A model generated the notes under the pieces. That model was not told the DNA's origin, ran no database searches, and saw nothing but the letters and a program-made list of their open reading frames with translations. Below are positions 9,020 to 17,449 of a stretch of 64,000 nt of DNA, one piece after another. Source of the stretch: Marinomonas phaeophyticola (GTDB taxonomy: Bacteria; Pseudomonadota; Gammaproteobacteria; Pseudomonadales; Marinomonadaceae); assembly GCF_026966905.1 (NCBI RefSeq), contig NZ_JAPUBN010000019.1:62001-126000 (forward strand), read 5' to 3'. Within the stretch, counting starts at the first letter, position 1. Every line of letters starts with the position of its first letter. Both the position numbers and the translations under genes were made by a program.

Positions 9020-10075
9020 TTGGTGAAGTCTACAAAACAATCTGCGGTTACCGCGCAAGATGTAGCGGATTTAGCTGGAGTGTCGCGAGCGGCCGTTTCT
9101 CGAACCTTTACAAAGAATGGCAGTGTGTCCACAGAAACCCGAGAGAAAGTAGAAAAAGCCGCCGCACAGTTAGGTTATCAAATTAATTTTTTAGCTCAAG
9201 GTTTGAACCGTAAGCGGAGTATGTTGATCGGTGTTGTCGTGGCCCGTTTGAGTGACCCTTTTCGAAGTCAGCTATTGGAAGGCTTATTGAATGAAATTCA
9301 AGCGAGGGGCTATCAAGCACTAGTGACAGAAGTGGGAAACGCCGAGGAGTTGGAAGCAACCATTAGACGTTTTACCCAGTTTCGTGTGTCAGGTGTCATT
9401 GTTACATCGGGGCAACCCCCCATCGATCTAATAAAAGAGTGCATTCATTTTAATATTCCCGTCGTGGGCATAAATCGCTATGCCGCAATCCCTAATGTGG
9501 ATTTTGTTTGTTCTGATAATGTTACTGGAGCGCAACTGGCGGCTCAGCAACTGATTAAAAGTGGTTGTAAATCTATTGGCTGGTTAAATTATCAGTATTC
9601 AACTTGGGGTGGTATTACTCGAGGAGAGGCTTTTTCACAGGTATTACAAGCTACTGAGCCTTGGTGTTATCAACAATTAGTCACCATTTGTGCTCAAGAG
9701 GATGGTTATGAAGGCGGGCGAAAAGCGGCTCATGAAATGCATAAAAATGGGCTGAAAGTTGATGGTATTTATTGCGCTAATGCGTTACTAGCCTGCGGTT
9801 TCTTAGATGGTATGAGAGAGCATGGAATGGATGCACCTAACGATTTCCATATCATTGGATTCGATGATACGCCTCAGACAGCTCAATACAGTTATCGATT
9901 ATCTACCATACGGCAAGATGTAATAGAAACAGCCAAACGGGCTTTGTGGTGCTTAGAAAGTCGCGCACAGGATGCCTCTTTATTACAAAGATTAGAGGTG
10001 GTTCCCGTGTCATTAGTGCTTAGAAACACCTCTCCTGAATCTTCTTATTCCGTTACACAGTTAAAGGACAAATAA
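9020..10075 (+). CDS. LacI/GalR-family transcriptional regulator
   Basis: A 351-residue repressor. The N-terminal helix-turn-helix spans about residues 10-55, with DVADLAGVSRAAVSRTF as the recognition region, followed by a hinge and a periplasmic-binding-protein-like effector domain (GVVVARLSDPFRSQLLEG to the C-terminus). The start is non-ATG: TTG at 9020, or GTG at 9023, both after AAGGA at 9010-9014, with the GTG spacing (8 nt) slightly better. It lies 18 bp after the MBL gene and 2 bp before the phosphatase gene, so the three are co-transcribed. It probably binds the palindrome at 8087-8100 and senses the imported solute or a product of it. Confidence 0.93.
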   Translation: MVKSTKQSAVTAQDVADLAGVSRAAVSRTFTKNGSVSTETREKVEKAAAQLGYQINFLAQGLNRKRSMLIGVVVARLSDPFRSQLLEGLLNEIQARGYQALVTEVGNAEELEATIRRFTQFRVSGVIVTSGQPPIDLIKECIHFNIPVVGINRYAAIPNVDFVCSDNVTGAQLAAQQLIKSGCKSIGWLNYQYSTWGGITRGEAFSQVLQATEPWCYQQLVTICAQEDGYEGGRKAAHEMHKNGLKVDGIYCANALLACGFLDGMREHGMDAPNDFHIIGFDDTPQTAQYSYRLSTIRQDVIETAKRALWCLESRAQDASLLQRLEVVPVSLVLRNTSPESSYSVTQLKDK

Positions 10076-10077
10076 CC

Positions 10078-10863
10078 ATGACTATTAATGCAAATTATGA
10101 CGTTTTAGAGAATGCAATAAAACGTGCAGGAGAAAAAGCTCAAGCGTTTCGTAAAGACGGTTTATCTATTACTGTTAAAGGTCGTCAGGATTTTGTATCT
10201 CAAGCCGATGTGCTTGTTGAAAATGAACTGAAAGAGGTGATTAAGTCACTATACCCTGATGATGCCTTTCTAGGGGAGGAAAGCGGTTTAACGACACAAT
10301 ACTTGTCTCATGATGGGGCCTCAAGCCGTGGAGTGTGGGTGATTGACCCTATTGATGGCACTACAAATTATCTACAAAATATGGATTATTGGTGTGTTTC
10401 AGTTGCCTTTGTTAAGGATAATAAGGTTGAGTGGGGCTGTATCTATGCCCCAGATAGAAATGAGTTTTTTATTGCTAGAAGTGGGCAAGGTGCTTATTTA
10501 AATGGAAAGCGATTAAATATGAAAGAGCCATTAGATGGTCATGCGATACTTGGATTGGGTCGTTCTAATAGAACCCTTTTACAAAACTATCTTGATTTAA
10601 TGGTGATGTTAGATAGAAATAATATTGAATACAGACGCTTTGGTGCTGGGGCGCTTATGTTAGCGCATGTTGCGTCGGGATTAGTACATGGGTATTACGA
10701 AGCGCATTTAAATAGTTGGGATGCATTAGCCGGCATTCTATTGATAGAAGAAGCGGGCGGAACGGTTTCCGATTTTCTGGAAAATGATGGGTTGCTAAAT
10801 GGCAATCCTATTTTGGCCGCTACCCCTATTCTATGGCGTCGTTTGCAAGCGGAGGATTTATAA
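10078..10863 (+). CDS. Inositol-monophosphatase-family phosphatase
   Basis: A 261-residue Mg2+-dependent, Li+-sensitive-type phosphatase. The metal motifs are GEES at 66-69, DPIDGTTN at 90-97 and WDALAG at 214-219. Family members remove phosphate from myo-inositol-1-phosphate, fructose-1,6-bisphosphate, histidinol phosphate, PAP or other small phosphates. The gene starts two bases after the LacI stop and ends the operon. Beside a transporter, a phosphodiesterase-like protein and iolG, a catabolic role converting an inositol or sugar phosphate to the free alcohol is more likely than the housekeeping SuhB role. The Agrobacterium agrocinopine locus is a known precedent for pairing a phosphodiesterase with an IMPase-family phosphatase. 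Confidence 0.9.
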   Translation: MTINANYDVLENAIKRAGEKAQAFRKDGLSITVKGRQDFVSQADVLVENELKEVIKSLYPDDAFLGEESGLTTQYLSHDGASSRGVWVIDPIDGTTNYLQNMDYWCVSVAFVKDNKVEWGCIYAPDRNEFFIARSGQGAYLNGKRLNMKEPLDGHAILGLGRSNRTLLQNYLDLMVMLDRNNIEYRRFGAGALMLAHVASGLVHGYYEAHLNSWDALAGILLIEEAGGTVSDFLENDGLLNGNPILAATPILWRRLQAEDL

Positions 10864-11118
10864 GGCTTTTTAACTTTTCCGAGCCCTTTACTCGACACAT
10901 GTTGCTTTTTTCTCATCTTGTTTTAAGCACGGATCGCGATAGGTGCTTACGTCTATTCATTATGATCGTTTTAGAATCGACGGCAGACTGGCATTGCAAG
11001 TCTTAGCGCCTTTGTTTCAGTATCATATTTTATGAATCGTCTATTTCATAGAAAGAAAGTGGTGTGTTTATGTTATTATGCGCGGCATTATCAGTATGAA
11101 ATATAAAGAGGTGAGAGA

Positions 11119-12138
11119 GTGAGCGTTCAGTGGTTTCCCGGGCACATGAACAAGGCTAGGCGTGAGATCGAAGATGTTATGCCACAAGTGGATCTTGTTA
11201 TTGAGGTGCTGGATGCACGCATTCCTGATTCGAGTCAAAACCCTATGTTATCAACTCTGCGTGGCGATGTTCCAGTTTTACGTTTATTAAACAAAAAAGA
11301 CTTAGCGGATGCTGAACGGGTGGCTTTGTGGTTGAGTCATTGGCGCGATAATGACGACATTACCGCGCAGCCTTTTTCTACTATGGATAAAACCGATTTA
11401 CATAATTTAAACCAATGGGTAAAGCGCTTAGTTCCACATCGAGGTACGGCTGAAAAACCTATTCGAGCTATGATTGCGGGTATTCCTAATGTGGGTAAAT
11501 CCAGTTTAATGAATGCTCTGATTGGTAAACGTGTGGCCAAAGTAGGGGATGAACCTGCTGTCACAAAAGGTCAACAAAAGTTGAAAGTTACACCTGAGTT
11601 TCAAATTCTGGATACGCCTGGTATTTTGTGGCCGAAAATTGAAAATCCCCGAGCTAGCTATCGTTTAGCAGTGACTGGAGCGGTAAGAAATACGGCCATG
11701 GATTACGAATTAGTGGCGTTGGATGGTTTGGCTTTTTTTATGGCGCATTATCCTGACGCCTTGATGACTCGATATAAGTTAAAAGAAATGCCAGCCACGC
11801 CCGATGACGTGCTGAAAATTATTGGGCAAAAACGCGGAGGTCTTAGGGCCGGTGGTAAGGTGGATATGCATAAAGCAGCGGAAGTATTCTTAACCGATGC
11901 TCGTGCGGGAATCGTTTGTCCCTTTGTTATGGAAACCCCTGCAATGATTATTGCTGAAGAGCAAATAGTCGAAGAAAAGAAAGCGGCTAAAGAAGCCGCT
12001 CGATTAGCTCGATTGGAAGCGGCGATACCTCAAAGACAGCAGCAGAAAAATAGAGAATATAGAGCTAAAATGGAATTAACAGAGGGATCAAATAAACATC
12101 AGGATGATTCCACGTACAATGTACAAGATGATAAGTGA
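11119..12138 (+). CDS. ylqF: Ribosome biogenesis GTPase YlqF/RbgA family
   Basis: A 339-residue circularly permuted GTPase. The motif order G4-G5-G1-G2-G3 is seen directly: NKKD (58-61) comes before GIPNVGKS (121-128) and DTPG (165-168). The N-terminal WFPGHM is typical of the YlqF/RbgA subgroup, which in Bacillus helps late 50S subunit assembly. The C-terminal tail of about 60 residues is charged and probably flexible. Translation starts at a GTG after AGAGGTG. The next gene follows nine bases after the stop, suggesting an operon with the UPF0231 protein. Confidence 0.93.
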   Translation: MSVQWFPGHMNKARREIEDVMPQVDLVIEVLDARIPDSSQNPMLSTLRGDVPVLRLLNKKDLADAERVALWLSHWRDNDDITAQPFSTMDKTDLHNLNQWVKRLVPHRGTAEKPIRAMIAGIPNVGKSSLMNALIGKRVAKVGDEPAVTKGQQKLKVTPEFQILDTPGILWPKIENPRASYRLAVTGAVRNTAMDYELVALDGLAFFMAHYPDALMTRYKLKEMPATPDDVLKIIGQKRGGLRAGGKVDMHKAAEVFLTDARAGIVCPFVMETPAMIIAEEQIVEEKKAAKEAARLARLEAAIPQRQQQKNREYRAKMELTEGSNKHQDDSTYNVQDDK

Positions 12139-12147
12139 GTAAGTACC

Positions 12148-12528
12148 ATGGACTATGAAATAGCATACAGTGAAGAAGATCATGGTTATCGCGTTCAAAT
12201 GGGTTATGAGTTTTCCGTTATTGCTGACTGGATCAGTGAACATTTGACGAGCCGAGAAGAAATTCAAAAAGTGTTACAATGCATTCGTTTTGCGGATGAT
12301 AAAGAAGAAGTCAGTCAGTTTACTCAAGGTAACTTTGATATTGTTATACAGCAAAGCGGCGTAAGTGTTAGCCGTAAAGTTGATATGTCAGATGCGCGTG
12401 ATGAAATTGTTTCCATGTTTGATAACCAAAGTGACTTTTATCAAACCTCTGAAGAAGGCATTCAAGCGGAGTGTGGTTTAGAAGATTTGAATGGAATCAT
12501 AGAAAATTGGTACGATGTTGTTCAATAA
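12148..12528 (+). CDS. UPF0231 (YacL-like) family protein
   Basis: A 126-residue acidic soluble protein. The opening MDYE, the middle block of acidic residues and the C-terminal pattern CGLEDL...W resemble E. coli YacL (UPF0231), where the equivalent is LCGVEDF. No catalytic motif, signal peptide or membrane segment is visible. The molecular function of the family is not established. It lies nine bases after the ylqF stop and is likely co-transcribed with it. Assignment rests on similarity recalled from family patterns and is moderate. Confidence 0.65.
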   Translation: MDYEIAYSEEDHGYRVQMGYEFSVIADWISEHLTSREEIQKVLQCIRFADDKEEVSQFTQGNFDIVIQQSGVSVSRKVDMSDARDEIVSMFDNQSDFYQTSEEGIQAECGLEDLNGIIENWYDVVQ

Positions 12529-12599
12529 GATTGTTAGTCAAGCTGGCTGGGTTTACACTAGCACCTTGTAATTACTTACTTTTGCTTTAGGGAGCCAAC

Positions 12600-13205
12600 A
12601 TGCTCATCGAATTGGAAAAAGCCCGTACTCGAAATAATTTAGTACGTATATTTCGTGAAGACTTAGATGGTCCAGATGGTTGGAGCGATGGTTTTGTAGT
12701 AGCCGCTAATGAAGAAATGGTGATTCTACAATTATTAGATGAAAGTATTCGCTTAAATGGCTATCAAGTTTTGTTCTTGGAAGACATTAGTGATTTCGTT
12801 CATCCAGCACCTTTTAATGACTTTCAAAAGCGTGTGTTGGAGCTTCGTGGAGAAGAAGTAGAGTTTCTTAATATTGAACTGGGTGATCTTGGGCAGTTGT
12901 TACTGGATATCAGTGAAGAATATGGCCTAGTGACTTTACACCGAGAAGAGTCCGAAAGCGATAGCTGTGAAATTGGTCGAGTTTTAAAAGTAGATGCGGT
13001 TACCTTTGAGCTAGAAGAAATTGGTTCGGATGCTCGTTGGTTCGATGACACCTATGAATACGATTTGTATGATATTACTCGTATTGAATTTGGTGGCGCA
13101 TACGAAGACGCATTGTTATTGGTAAATGAAGATTTGGGTGATGATGCTTATGAATTATCCGAAGATTATGAAGACGATGATTTTGAAGAAGTAGAAACAC
13201 GTTAA
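12600..13205 (+). CDS. Acidic conserved hypothetical protein with internal duplication
   Basis: A 201-residue protein that I do not recognise as a named family. It is rich in Asp/Glu, especially in the last 15 residues. Two halves look related: residues 12-62 (RNNLVRIF...GWSDGFVV...LEDIS) and residues 120-170 (SCEIGRVLKV...YEYDLYDITRIEF) share a pattern of short alternating hydrophobic strands ending in an aromatic-Asp-Ile step, suggesting two small beta-barrels. No signal peptide or membrane helix is seen. The ATG follows GGAG. It stands alone, with a terminator 25 bp after the stop. Confidence 0.75.
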   Translation: MLIELEKARTRNNLVRIFREDLDGPDGWSDGFVVAANEEMVILQLLDESIRLNGYQVLFLEDISDFVHPAPFNDFQKRVLELRGEEVEFLNIELGDLGQLLLDISEEYGLVTLHREESESDSCEIGRVLKVDAVTFELEEIGSDARWFDDTYEYDLYDITRIEFGGAYEDALLLVNEDLGDDAYELSEDYEDDDFEEVETR

Positions 13206-13230
13206 TTCTTCATTATATAAAAAGAGAATG

Positions 13231-13257
13231 CGCCTCTAAATTGAGGCGTTTTTTTTA
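13231..13257 (+). terminator. Rho-independent terminator
   Basis: CGCCTC (13231-13236) pairs with GAGGCG (13243-13248) around a 6-nt loop and is followed by nine T. It ends the transcript of the acidic hypothetical protein. Confidence 0.85.
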
Positions 13258-13285
13258 TAATTTCATCGTATGTTTAGGAAATATT

Positions 13286-13483
13286 ATGTCTGTACCAACA
13301 AGATCGCAAATTAAGATTGGCGCCAAAGTAAATATCATTCAAAAGCAAGATCAGGGCTCTGGTGAATTAACTCAAGGTAAAGTAGAAAGATTGCTAACCA
13401 AGTCACCGAACCATCCCCATGGAATAAAAGTAAGATTGGATTCGGGTGAAGTGGGTCGAGTACAATCTTTTGATGAGTCATAG
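13286..13483 (+). CDS. YwbE family protein
   Basis: A 65-residue protein matching the YwbE/DUF2196 pattern: RSQIKIGAKVNIIQKQDQGSGELTQG, shown here as key parts IKIGAKV, QDQGSG and the end segment HPHGIKVRL.SGEVGRV. This looks like a small SH3/KOW-like beta-barrel of unknown function. The true start is the ATG at 13286 behind AGGA. An upstream in-frame ATG at 13241 is rejected because it lies inside the preceding terminator hairpin. The gene converges on lpxL, with only 10 bp between the stops. Confidence 0.85.
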   Translation: MSVPTRSQIKIGAKVNIIQKQDQGSGELTQGKVERLLTKSPNHPHGIKVRLDSGEVGRVQSFDES

Positions 13484-13493
13484 GTGAATATCG

Positions 13494-14426
13494 TTAATAC
13501 GGGTCTTTATCGCCTTCGTTAATTTGTGTTTTGAAGCGTCTATGAGTCCAAAAGTATTGCTCTTTTTTAGAGTTAATTAACTTTTCCATCATTTTGTTCA
13601 TTGCAACCGCATTCTCCACATCATCAAGATAAGGAAACCCATCAGGCGTAGCCTGCAAAGAAATGTGGTAGCCGGTTTCGGTTCGATAGTAGTCATACAG
13701 TAAAACTGGTGCATCAGTAATGCGAGAAACCTTGCCTATGTGCGCAATGGTGGCGCAGTTTACGCCAAAAAAAGGCGCAAATACGGAGGCTTTTCTTCCG
13801 TAGTCTTGATCAACAGCATACCAGACAGCGCAATTGTCTTTTAGCGTTTTGACCACTTCCCGCATATTGCTTCTTTCTATGGTCTTTTCAAATGTCCTTT
13901 CTCTTTGGCGCTCCATAATCCAATTAAGTACAGGATTACTCTGCAGTTTATAAATAGGATGGACCTTTACAAAGCGAGTCATTTGACCTCCACACAGGTC
14001 AATAGATGAAAAATGACCGCCAATAATGACGCAGCCTTTACCTTGCTCGAAGGTTTCTTTTAAAAGTGCTTCACCAGAAAAAGTGACTCTTGGGGCGGTA
14101 TGTTCGACTGGAAAGAACCAGCTTATCAGCATTTCAAAAAAACCCATTCCCATGCTTTCAAAATGTTTTTTGGTGAGTTGTTCCCTTTCATTCTGAGTCA
14201 TAGTTGGGTAACACAGTTGAAGATTGGTTAAACAAATATTGCGTCTACGGGCACTTACCTTATGTATGAGGCGGCCAACTTGTTTGCCTAAAAAACGTTG
14301 TAATTTCCATGGTAAGTGAGCCAGTAGCCATGCTATTCCAACCCCAAACCAAGTTGGCCAATGGCGAGGAGATAAATAAGGCCAAATACTTTGATTTAAG
14401 GTGCTAATTTTTTTCGGTTTTGCCAT
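13494..14426 (-). CDS. lpxL: Lipid A lauroyl/acyl acyltransferase (LpxL/LpxM family)
   Basis: A 310-residue late acyltransferase of lipid A biosynthesis. It adds a secondary acyl chain to Kdo2-lipid IVA at the inner face of the cytoplasmic membrane. The catalytic HX4D motif is H138-D143 in GGHFSSIDLCG. A hydrophobic anchor (GVGIAWLLAHLPW) lies near residues 28-40 and the N-terminus is basic. The ATG lies within the end of kdkA, overlapping it by 23 bp, so the two lipopolysaccharide genes are translationally linked. LpxL versus LpxM or LpxP cannot be separated from sequence alone. Confidence 0.88.
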   Translation of the reverse strand: MAKPKKISTLNQSIWPYLSPRHWPTWFGVGIAWLLAHLPWKLQRFLGKQVGRLIHKVSARRRNICLTNLQLCYPTMTQNEREQLTKKHFESMGMGFFEMLISWFFPVEHTAPRVTFSGEALLKETFEQGKGCVIIGGHFSSIDLCGGQMTRFVKVHPIYKLQSNPVLNWIMERQRERTFEKTIERSNMREVVKTLKDNCAVWYAVDQDYGRKASVFAPFFGVNCATIAHIGKVSRITDAPVLLYDYYRTETGYHISLQATPDGFPYLDDVENAVAMNKMMEKLINSKKEQYFWTHRRFKTQINEGDKDPY

Positions 14427-15123
14427 GGTAGCCTTCTAATAGTTGAGCCCAATGATGTTCGTTAAAATGAATATCATTATGTAAATCGTTTTCTTTTTCT
14501 AAGGAGCGAAGTAGGCGTTGTAAATTACTGTTTTGCCATTCATCATTTTGTGGGCGCTGGTCACACTTATCAAAATCGATTAGCCAAATTTTTTGAGTTT
14601 GATCAATCATGATATTGTGACAGTTTAAATCGGAATGGTAGATGCCTTCTTCATGGAAGCGCTTAATAGTTTGTCCAATGCTGTACCAATGGACTGCTTT
14701 ATTTGCTCTCAATAGATGGAACAGTTCTTTTGCCTCTTTTAGCGTTTCTATTAATATAAAGGCTTCATAAAAACCATTATATTGGTTAACTTTGCCGGCA
14801 ATGGCTCTTGGAACGGGCAGTCCTTTCTCAACCATATATTCAAGTAACGTTAGCTCTTGAAAGACTCGTGTTTTTTCCATGTTTTTGAAGAAAAACCGAA
14901 ACTTTAAGAGTTTTGCAATGAGACCTCCTCGGCGGTATTTTCTTAATACAAAAGCACCATAGTTATTTTCTATAAACCAAACGGTACCGCGACCAGTAGC
15001 GGTACCGACAAGTTCATTACGCGATTGCCAATAGTCAGCAGAAAACCAATCTTCAGTGATAGGAAGTATTGTATCACTCAGTAGTAACTCAATATTATTA
15101 GTAACTAATTGTCTTTGAAGCAT
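14404..15123 (-). CDS. kdkA: 3-deoxy-D-manno-octulosonic acid kinase
   Basis: A 239-residue small kinase of the WaaP/KdkA lipopolysaccharide-kinase group. The N-terminal glycine-rich region includes GRGTVWFI and VLRKYRRGG, with the lysine expected to bind ATP phosphates. The catalytic loop is HSDLNCHNI (about residues 170-178), with the metal site LIDFDKC downstream. KdkA phosphorylates the 4-position of the single Kdo residue in organisms with a phosphorylated inner core, such as Haemophilus and Vibrio. It sits upstream of lpxL with overlapping ends and diverges from a GT9 heptosyltransferase gene, consistent with an inner-core locus. Confidence 0.88.
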   Translation of the reverse strand: MLQRQLVTNNIELLLSDTILPITEDWFSADYWQSRNELVGTATGRGTVWFIENNYGAFVLRKYRRGGLIAKLLKFRFFFKNMEKTRVFQELTLLEYMVEKGLPVPRAIAGKVNQYNGFYEAFILIETLKEAKELFHLLRANKAVHWYSIGQTIKRFHEEGIYHSDLNCHNIMIDQTQKIWLIDFDKCDQRPQNDEWQNSNLQRLLRSLEKENDLHNDIHFNEHHWAQLLEGYHGKTEKN

Positions 15124-15245
15124 CTTTAGATCAGTTTTTCGTTGTGTGTAAATAAGGCTTGATGGGTTTTGTTCTGCATAAGCTCACTTTTATGTCGCAA
15201 GGTATTCTATAATAGACATCGTTTGAACGCAGTACTTGAGGCAAA

Positions 15246-16265
15246 ATGAATTTAGATAAGATTAATCACATTGCTATTCTTCGATTATCCGCTTTGGGTG
15301 ATGTGTGTCATGCCATGTTTGTTGTATGCGCAATCAAGCAGTGTTATCCAAATGCAAAAATCACTTGGATAACTGGCCCTTTAGAATCACATTTAGTGCG
15401 GCATTTATCTGATGTAGATGTGCACGTGTATGATAAAAAAACGGGAATAAAGGGAATGTATGAACTAAGAAAAGCGCTTTCCCATCTTCATTTTGATGTT
15501 TTATTACATATGCAGTGGTCTTTAAGAGCCAGCTGTTTAAGCCGGATGATTAGTGCGAAACAACGCATTGGATTTGCTTTAAGCCACTCAAGAGAAAAGC
15601 AACATTGGTTTGTTAATAAGCTGGCCCCAGAACCACAAGGGCCACATGTATTAGACGCCTTATTTTCATTAGCACAAGCTATTGGTGTGACTAAGCTGCC
15701 TTCACGCTGCGATATTCAATTGGAAAGGCTGGCAGAACCATTGCCTGAACGTTTTGTGGCGATTAACCCGAGTGCATCAAAAGCAGAACGTAATTGGACT
15801 ACTCAAGGATATCAAGGACTTATCCAATACTGTTTAGATCAAAATATTGCGGTTGTGTTGACAGGGAGTCCCGCGCCATCGGAAGTGTTTTTCGCTAATG
15901 AGATACTTAAGGGTGTGACGCCATCATCAGAATTGATTAATCTAGTGGGTCAAACCAGTCTATCGCAAATGCTAAGTGTGATTGGGGCCGCGGAGGTAAT
16001 TGTATCACCTGATACGGGACCTGCGCACATGGGTACTCTCGTCGGCACCCCAGTAATAGGCTTATATGCCCATTCAAACCCACAAAGAACAGGGCCTTAT
16101 CAAGATTTAGATAAGGTTGTTTCTGTATATGAGGTATTAGCTGAAAAAGAATACGCAAAACCCGTATCGGAATTACCTTGGGCTGTGAGAGTGCATGATG
16201 ATGCGGCAATGAACAATATACTATTAGAGGATGTGCTAAAGGTTGTGGGAAGCGTCTTGAAGTAA
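15246..16265 (+). CDS. Glycosyltransferase family 9 (LPS heptosyltransferase)
   Basis: A 339-residue GT9 protein. The N-terminus ILRLSALGDVCHAMFV is the classic GT9 signature. The C-terminal nucleotide-sugar-binding part has SPDTGPAHMGTLVGTPVIGLY, seen as the key DTGPAH and GTPVIGLY. It would transfer heptose from ADP-heptose to the Kdo inner core on the cytoplasmic side of the inner membrane. The neighbouring divergent kdkA supports an inner-core role. WaaC, WaaF and WaaQ types cannot be distinguished reliably; the N-terminus is closest to the heptosyltransferase I group. An inverted repeat follows the stop. Confidence 0.88.
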   Translation: MNLDKINHIAILRLSALGDVCHAMFVVCAIKQCYPNAKITWITGPLESHLVRHLSDVDVHVYDKKTGIKGMYELRKALSHLHFDVLLHMQWSLRASCLSRMISAKQRIGFALSHSREKQHWFVNKLAPEPQGPHVLDALFSLAQAIGVTKLPSRCDIQLERLAEPLPERFVAINPSASKAERNWTTQGYQGLIQYCLDQNIAVVLTGSPAPSEVFFANEILKGVTPSSELINLVGQTSLSQMLSVIGAAEVIVSPDTGPAHMGTLVGTPVIGLYAHSNPQRTGPYQDLDKVVSVYEVLAEKEYAKPVSELPWAVRVHDDAAMNNILLEDVLKVVGSVLK

Positions 16266-16304
16266 CCCATAAGAAGGCTATATGTAACCGATCTTCTTAT
16301 GGGT
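16265..16304. terminator. Bidirectional hairpin after the GT9 gene
   Basis: A 12-bp perfect inverted repeat, ACCCATAAGAAG (16265-16276) with CTTCTTATGGGT (16293-16304), overlaps the last base of the GT9 stop and lies before the stop of the convergent EamA gene. There is no strong U-tract; the terminator role is inferred from position. Confidence 0.6.
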
Positions 16305-16319
16305 ACCATAATCATGGTG

Positions 16320-17216
16320 TTACTTTAAGACGGCTTTAATATTTTTACGTTTATTAACTAATACCATACCAATAAATACCAGAATTGCGGCAAAATAATC
16401 CATAAGCTCAAGAGATTCATTGACCCAGAAAACGCCGATAAATAAAGCGACTACAGGTGGAATATAAGTAGCAGAGGATGCTTTAAGGGCCCCAACTTGT
16501 TTTATTAAGTAATAATAAAGTAAGAATGCCACCCCCGTTCCTAATAGCCCCAGCCCAATTATCATGCCTGTTAATGCACGAGTATCTTTTGCGATATCTT
16601 CTATTCCCGTTAAATCAGTAATTAACAGTAGGCCTATTGTTGATAAAGCCAATTGATAAGTCACCGCGGCAGAGCCTGGAATGTTTAATGGCCCTAAAAA
16701 GCGTTTAGCGTAAACAAATGATGCTCCAACGCTGACAACGCCTAGTAGCATATAACCAGTGCCTAACAGGGTGTTCTGGTCAACGGCATCTGAACTTGGT
16801 GATGCTATCAATACAACACCAGCTAAACCGATTAGAATGCCTAGCCATTGAGTCCCCGTCGCCTTTTCTTCCCTTAAAAATATCATAGCGGTTAGGAAGG
16901 AAATGATAGGTATTGCGCCACTTAGTACACCCGCCACACTCGATAGCAGTAAGGCGGAACCTTTTGCGAAACCAAAATAATACAGGCTAGTTGCTAGGAT
17001 CGACATAACAAAAAAATGGCCGACATGTTTGGCGTGAGAAAAAGAAAGGGATTGAGTAAATACCGCATATAGGGCGATGGGTAAGAAACCGAAAATAACC
17101 CGTAGTAAAACGACCTGCAAAGGAGTGATCCAATCTGCAGCCCATTTCATGAAGATAAAGTTACTTCCCCATATTATGCCTAATATTAAAAAGGCGGCAA
17201 TTGTTCTAATCGTCAT
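16320..17216 (-). CDS. EamA/DMT-superfamily transporter
   Basis: A 298-residue inner-membrane protein with about ten hydrophobic helices arranged as two EamA repeats. The first repeat begins with FLILGIIWGSNFIFMKWA (cut to IIWGSNFIFMK as the key part) and the second with GTGYMLLGVVSVGASFVYAKR. Members of the drug/metabolite transporter superfamily export amino acids, purines or other metabolites, but nothing here names the substrate. It is leftward and apparently monocistronic, with hairpins on both sides. Confidence 0.88.
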   Translation of the reverse strand: MTIRTIAAFLILGIIWGSNFIFMKWAADWITPLQVVLLRVIFGFLPIALYAVFTQSLSFSHAKHVGHFFVMSILATSLYYFGFAKGSALLLSSVAGVLSGAIPIISFLTAMIFLREEKATGTQWLGILIGLAGVVLIASPSSDAVDQNTLLGTGYMLLGVVSVGASFVYAKRFLGPLNIPGSAAVTYQLALSTIGLLLITDLTGIEDIAKDTRALTGMIIGLGLLGTGVAFLLYYYLIKQVGALKASSATYIPPVVALFIGVFWVNESLELMDYFAAILVFIGMVLVNKRKNIKAVLK

Positions 17217-17386
17217 TGATACTATCCAGTCATTGTTGCAGAAAATACAGGATGCGGATTAGATAATAAAAAAACGTCGATTACTATGTATTTATAATCG
17301 ATTTTCATTGTTCTTGAGGAAGTTCAAGAAAGCGTTAAGTTGTGATGCGGGTAGCCGTTATTTTTATGCCAATGATCGTCATATTT

Positions 17387-17433
17387 ATCTTCGAGTTGAA
17401 TAGGCAGATTATCGACTTATTCAACTCGAAGAT
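17387..17433 (-). terminator. Long inverted repeat after the MetF-like gene
   Basis: Sixteen-bp perfect arms, ATCTTCGAGTTGAATA (17387-17402) and its complement (17418-17433), with a 15-nt loop. It lies 16 bp downstream of the MetF-like stop on the minus strand. There is no strong U-tract, so it may act as a terminator or as an mRNA-end stabiliser. Confidence 0.6.
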
Positions 17434-17449
17434 GATTGTCATTTGTGCT

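Noticed and set aside
10924..10949. Hairpin TAAGCAC/GTGCTTA as terminator after the phosphatase gene
   Set aside because: Only 7 bp and no U-tract; too weak to list as a terminator.
13241..13285. Longer N-terminus for the YwbE gene
   Set aside because: The extra codons lie inside a strong terminator hairpin, and a proper ribosome-binding site and family start are at 13286.
17387..17433. Inverted repeat as a mobile-element end or attachment site
   Set aside because: It is a single local hairpin just after a gene, with no transposase or target duplication; a terminator explains it.
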